A stretch of DNA of 64,000 nt from Nonomuraea rhodomycinica (GTDB lineage: Bacteria > Actinomycetota > Actinomycetes > Streptosporangiales > Streptosporangiaceae), in assembly GCF_013363995.1 (NCBI RefSeq), contig NZ_JABWGO010000010.1, positions 62,001 to 126,000 on the forward strand, written 5' to 3'. Under the pieces are notes generated by a model. The model was not told the origin of the DNA. It searched no databases and saw only the letters and a program-made list of their open reading frames with translations. Positions 61,843 through 64,000 of the stretch are shown here, in pieces. The translations under genes were made by a program, and so were the position numbers. How positions within the stretch are numbered: position 1 is the first letter of the stretch; each line of letters opens with the position of its first letter.

Positions 61843-62395
61843 CTACCTGAGCGCGTCCACCGGCTCCATCCGGGCCGCCCGCATCGCGGGGTAGAGCCCC
61901 GCCAGCAGGCCCACCAGGGCGCCCGCCACCGGCGCGGCGACCGCCAGCCGCACGTCCAGGAGCGGCGTCCACTGCTTGGCCGCCGAGACGGCGACCACCG
62001 CGACCACGCCCACGCTCGCCCCGATGACCCCGCCCGTCAGCCCGATCAGCGTCGACTCCAGCAGGAACTGGGCCGCGACGTGCCGCCGGGCCGCGCCGAG
62101 CGAGCGGCGCAGGCCGATCTCCGCGACCCGCTCCATGACCGTGACGAGCGTGACGTTGGCGATGCCGACCGCGCCGACGAGCAGCGACACCAGGCCGAGC
62201 GCGGCCGGCGCCTGCCGGGCGATGAGCGCCGCGGCGCCCAGGTCGGTGTTGACCAGCACCCTCGACACGTCGCGCAGCCCGAACCGGCGGCCGGCGGTGG
62301 GCGGCACGATCACGGCGGAGCCGAGGTCGCGCTCGCGGCGCAGGTCGCCGAGGACGCCGATGACCGTGTACGCGTGCCCGTCGATGCGAGCAGCT
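61843..62395 (-). pseudogene. Truncated FtsX/MacB-type ABC permease, C-terminal remnant
   Basis: The minus-strand frame from about 62395 to the stop at 61843 encodes an FtsX-type C-terminus. It has IDGHAYTVIGVLGDLRRERDLGSAVIVPP, LLVGAVGIANVTLVTVMERVAEIGLRRSLGAARRHVAAQFLLESTLIGLTGG, then PVAGALVGLLAGLYPAMRAARMEPVDALR. The N-terminal helix and most of the periplasmic domain are missing. Upstream the frame runs into a TGA in unrelated sequence at the junction with the PadR-linked gene, so the gene is broken by a deletion. The nearest possible internal start (62313) would make 156 residues. No ATPase gene is adjacent. Confidence 0.85.
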
Positions 62396-62471
62396 CGTCA
62401 CCGTGCGCCGCGCGGTACTTCCGGGGACAGGCGAGCAGCAGCCTGCGGTGGCGCCGCTCCAGCGCCGTCAT
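62310..62471 (-). pseudogene. 5' remnant of a PadR-linked gene fused out of frame to the FtsX tail
   Basis: ATG 62471 overlaps the PadR stop (ATGA). It begins a 53-codon frame whose first 29 residues (MTALERRHRRLLLACPRKYRAAHGDELLA) match the N-terminus of the membrane proteins usually encoded after PadR. After ELLA the sequence switches to FtsX DNA in another frame and ends at a TGA (62310-62312). This marks the left part of a deletion junction near 62386-62396. Confidence 0.8.
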
Positions 62472-62818
62472 GCGCCGTACGGCCGCGGCGCGAACGGCGC
62501 GCCGGACGGCCGCAGCACGAGCGACGCGGCCGCCTGCATGCGCCTGGCCTCGGCCTGCACGAGCGCCTGGCCCTCATCGGTGATCCTGAAGTAGCGCCGG
62601 TTGCGGCCGTTGACCGTCTCCTCGCGGTCCACCGTGATCACGCCGCGCTCGTTGAGGCGTTCCAGGATGCCGTACAGGGTGCCGACCGAGGGCTGGACCC
62701 GGCCCCCCGAGAGCTCCTTGACCGATTTGCTGATCGCGTGTCCGTGCAGCGGGCCGCCGCGCAGGGCGGCGAGCACGAAGTACATCGGTTCGCTGACTTC
62801 CGAGGTTCCTCTGGGCAT
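62468..62818 (-). CDS. PadR-family transcriptional regulator
   Basis: The 116-residue protein has a winged helix (VLAALRGGPLHGHAISKSVKELSGGRVQPSVGTLYGILERLNERGVITVDREETVNGRNRRYFRITDEGQALV) with the PadR-specific TLYGILERL and YFRITDEG. It usually represses the membrane or ABC genes that follow it, which are mostly deleted here. Its stop overlaps the start of the PadR-linked remnant. Thus it may have lost its natural target. Confidence 0.92.
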   Translation of the reverse strand: MPRGTSEVSEPMYFVLAALRGGPLHGHAISKSVKELSGGRVQPSVGTLYGILERLNERGVITVDREETVNGRNRRYFRITDEGQALVQAEARRMQAAASLVLRPSGAPFAPRPYGA

Positions 62819-62867
62819 GAGGGGACGTTAGTCCGTTGAACGTAGCGTCGGCAACGCCGTGAGCGGG

Positions 62868-63758
62868 TCAGCGGCCCAGCAGGATCGGCACGTACACCAG
62901 GTTGACCAGCGTGTGGATCAGGATGACCGCCCAGATGTTGCGGTAGCGCGCCCACAGGTAGCCCTGCATGAGCCCGAACACGCCCTGGAAGGCCACGATG
63001 GTCGCCACGCCGAGCGCGGGCGCCGCGGGCGTGATGTGGCTGGTGTGCAGGAACGCGAACAGCAACGACGACGCCAGGACGGCCGGCCACCGGCCGTACA
63101 GCGCCTCCAGCCGGGTCTGCAGCCAGCCCCGGTAGAAGACCTCCTCCAGCACGCTCGCGGTGAGCAGCGTGACCAGCGAGGCCACGGCCAGGGTGACCGG
63201 GTCGGGCAGGTCCTGGCTCAGCGGCGGGGCGAGCGGGCTGACCTGCGCCAGCAGGAACCACGCGACGACCGCGGGCAGCGGCGCGAGCCAGGTGACCGGA
63301 GCCGGGATCGCCCTGGCCCTCGGGCCGTCCCCGCGCGACACCCGGAAGACGACCAGCGGGACGACGAGCAGCAACAGCACCTTGACCGGCGGGTACAGCA
63401 GCTCCAGGCCGCCGCGCGCGATCGGCGCCGCGCACGCGAAGGCCAGGGCCGCGGCCACGAGCGCCCACGCCTCCCTGAGCAGCCGGTCCCTGGGCAGCCC
63501 GGCCAGCGGCGCCGGCGGCTCCCTCCTGGGCGGCACCAGGCGGGCCAGGGCCATCGCGGCGAGTGGCGGCAGCGCGGCGCCCCACAGCGAGAGCGGGGAG
63601 GCGCCGGGGTCGGCGGAGGCGGTCACGGCGGTGTGGCCGGTCACGATCAGCCCGGCGTACGCCGCGGCGAACGCCGCCATGGCCAGGCCGGTGAACAGGC
63701 CGGTGAAGGGGCCGGTGAAAGGGCCCGTTGAGGTGGGGCGGGGCGCGGACGTGGTCAC
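62868..63758 (-). CDS. CPBP-family intramembrane protease (CAAX-like)
   Basis: The 296-residue membrane protein has about eight helices and the CPBP motifs: EEVFYRGWLQ (Glu-Glu plus Arg), FAFLHTSH (His), and VILIHTLVNL (His/Asn), which make up the predicted metal site. The N-terminus after GTG 63758 contains a PFTG/LFTG repeat (TGPFTGPFTGLFTGL). An upstream GTG at 63803 would add 15 residues; neither start has a good Shine-Dalgarno. It is divergent from hemL. CPBP proteins are implicated in bacteriocin self-immunity or protein processing. Confidence 0.85.
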   Translation of the reverse strand: MTTSAPRPTSTGPFTGPFTGLFTGLAMAAFAAAYAGLIVTGHTAVTASADPGASPLSLWGAALPPLAAMALARLVPPRREPPAPLAGLPRDRLLREAWALVAAALAFACAAPIARGGLELLYPPVKVLLLLVVPLVVFRVSRGDGPRARAIPAPVTWLAPLPAVVAWFLLAQVSPLAPPLSQDLPDPVTLAVASLVTLLTASVLEEVFYRGWLQTRLEALYGRWPAVLASSLLFAFLHTSHITPAAPALGVATIVAFQGVFGLMQGYLWARYRNIWAVILIHTLVNLVYVPILLGR

Positions 63759-63887
63759 GGTGCCGATCGTCGCGGACGCGGTGGCCGGGTGTCCTCCTCT
63801 CACCGGCCGATCATGTGTACATATTTCGGGGTACGACGGGACGGGTCCACCGGGGCACCACGACCCTCCGCGGCTAACCTGGAGCGC

Positions 63888-64000
63888 GTGAGCCGTACAC
63901 AGAAGTCCGAGGACCTGTTCAACCGCGCCCGCGCCCTCGTGCCGGGAGGCGTCAACTCGCCGGTCCGCGCGTTCGGCGCGGTCGGCGGCACCCCGCGTTT
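63888..64000 (+). CDS. hemL: Glutamate-1-semialdehyde aminotransferase HemL, start only (cut by window edge)
   Basis: Only the first 37 or so codons lie in the window: SEDLFNRARALVPGGVNSPVRAFGAVGGTP, the diagnostic N-terminus of HemL. It makes 5-aminolevulinate from glutamate-1-semialdehyde. TAACCT at 63875-63880 lies 7 nt before the GTG, so the message may be leaderless. It completes the C5 heme pathway begun by hemA. The rest lies beyond the right edge. Confidence 0.93.
   Translation, partial: MSRTQKSEDLFNRARALVPGGVNSPVRAFGAVGGTPR

Noticed and set aside
61802..62401. 199-residue minus-strand frame next to PadR
   Set aside because: It is a different frame from both gene remnants at the deletion junction and is Arg/Ala/Gly-rich without a motif.

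Overview
The window is very GC-rich actinobacterial chromosome with strong G/C bias at third codon positions, GTG starts and GTGA/ATGA gene overlaps. Several features point to a filamentous actinomycete: a hspR-regulated dnaK operon with HAIR operators, bldN with an rsbN-like partner, a bdtA-like regulator next to a tiny bS22-like ribosomal gene, rex-hemACDB, and an XRE/DUF397 pair. Gene order resembles the bldN-rex-hemA neighbourhood of Streptomyces. The sequences and the abundance of small ECF systems fit Streptosporangiales (Nonomuraea-like) better. The genus is inferred from gene content only.

Layout. 0-13 kb is mixed metabolism: serB, queA and an SDR, a GAF kinase/regulator pair, an orphan ABC ATPase, a TSUP permease, an NmrA-type reductase, a Rieske membrane protein, and a molybdopterin oxidoreductase followed by an HD phosphohydrolase. 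13-15.8 kb looks like an island: three small genes resembling an integrative-conjugative-element remnant, a low-GC divergent control region with repeated TTGCAA palindromes, then an XRE/DUF5753 regulator with its DUF397 partner. 15.8-27.4 kb is accessory: an MFS pump divergent from its likely regulator, a CapA-like protein, an EphD-like fusion, a quinone reductase, TPP-riboswitch-controlled tenA, and two repeat-rich stretches. 27.4-34.2 kb is the stress operon dnaK-grpE-dnaJ-hspR-clpB behind a promoter framed by two HAIR sites. 34.3-43.6 kb holds proline dehydrogenase, proC, a MacB-type export system, and a two-component system beside a drug-type ABC exporter.

43.7-64 kb is the conserved core: acuC, a bdtA-like regulator, bS22-like protein, epimerase, acyltransferase, an SDR, an ECF sigma factor coupled to an LCP protein, a HAD phosphatase, rsbN/bldN, an unusual seven-helix membrane protein ending in an ABM domain, a glutaredoxin, rex with its operator, hemA-hemC-hemD-hemB and the first codons of hemL. 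Between hemB and hemL lies a deletion scar that joins the start of a PadR-linked gene to the tail of an FtsX permease.

The most interesting observations are: the seven-helix/ABM fusion divergent from bldN; the sigma/LCP pair whose LCP N-terminus looks like an anti-sigma domain; the duplicated queA translation start; the deletion scar; two MerR-type 19-bp-spacer promoters lacking a local MerR gene; the TTGCAA operator cluster; and about ten genes that appear to be leaderless.
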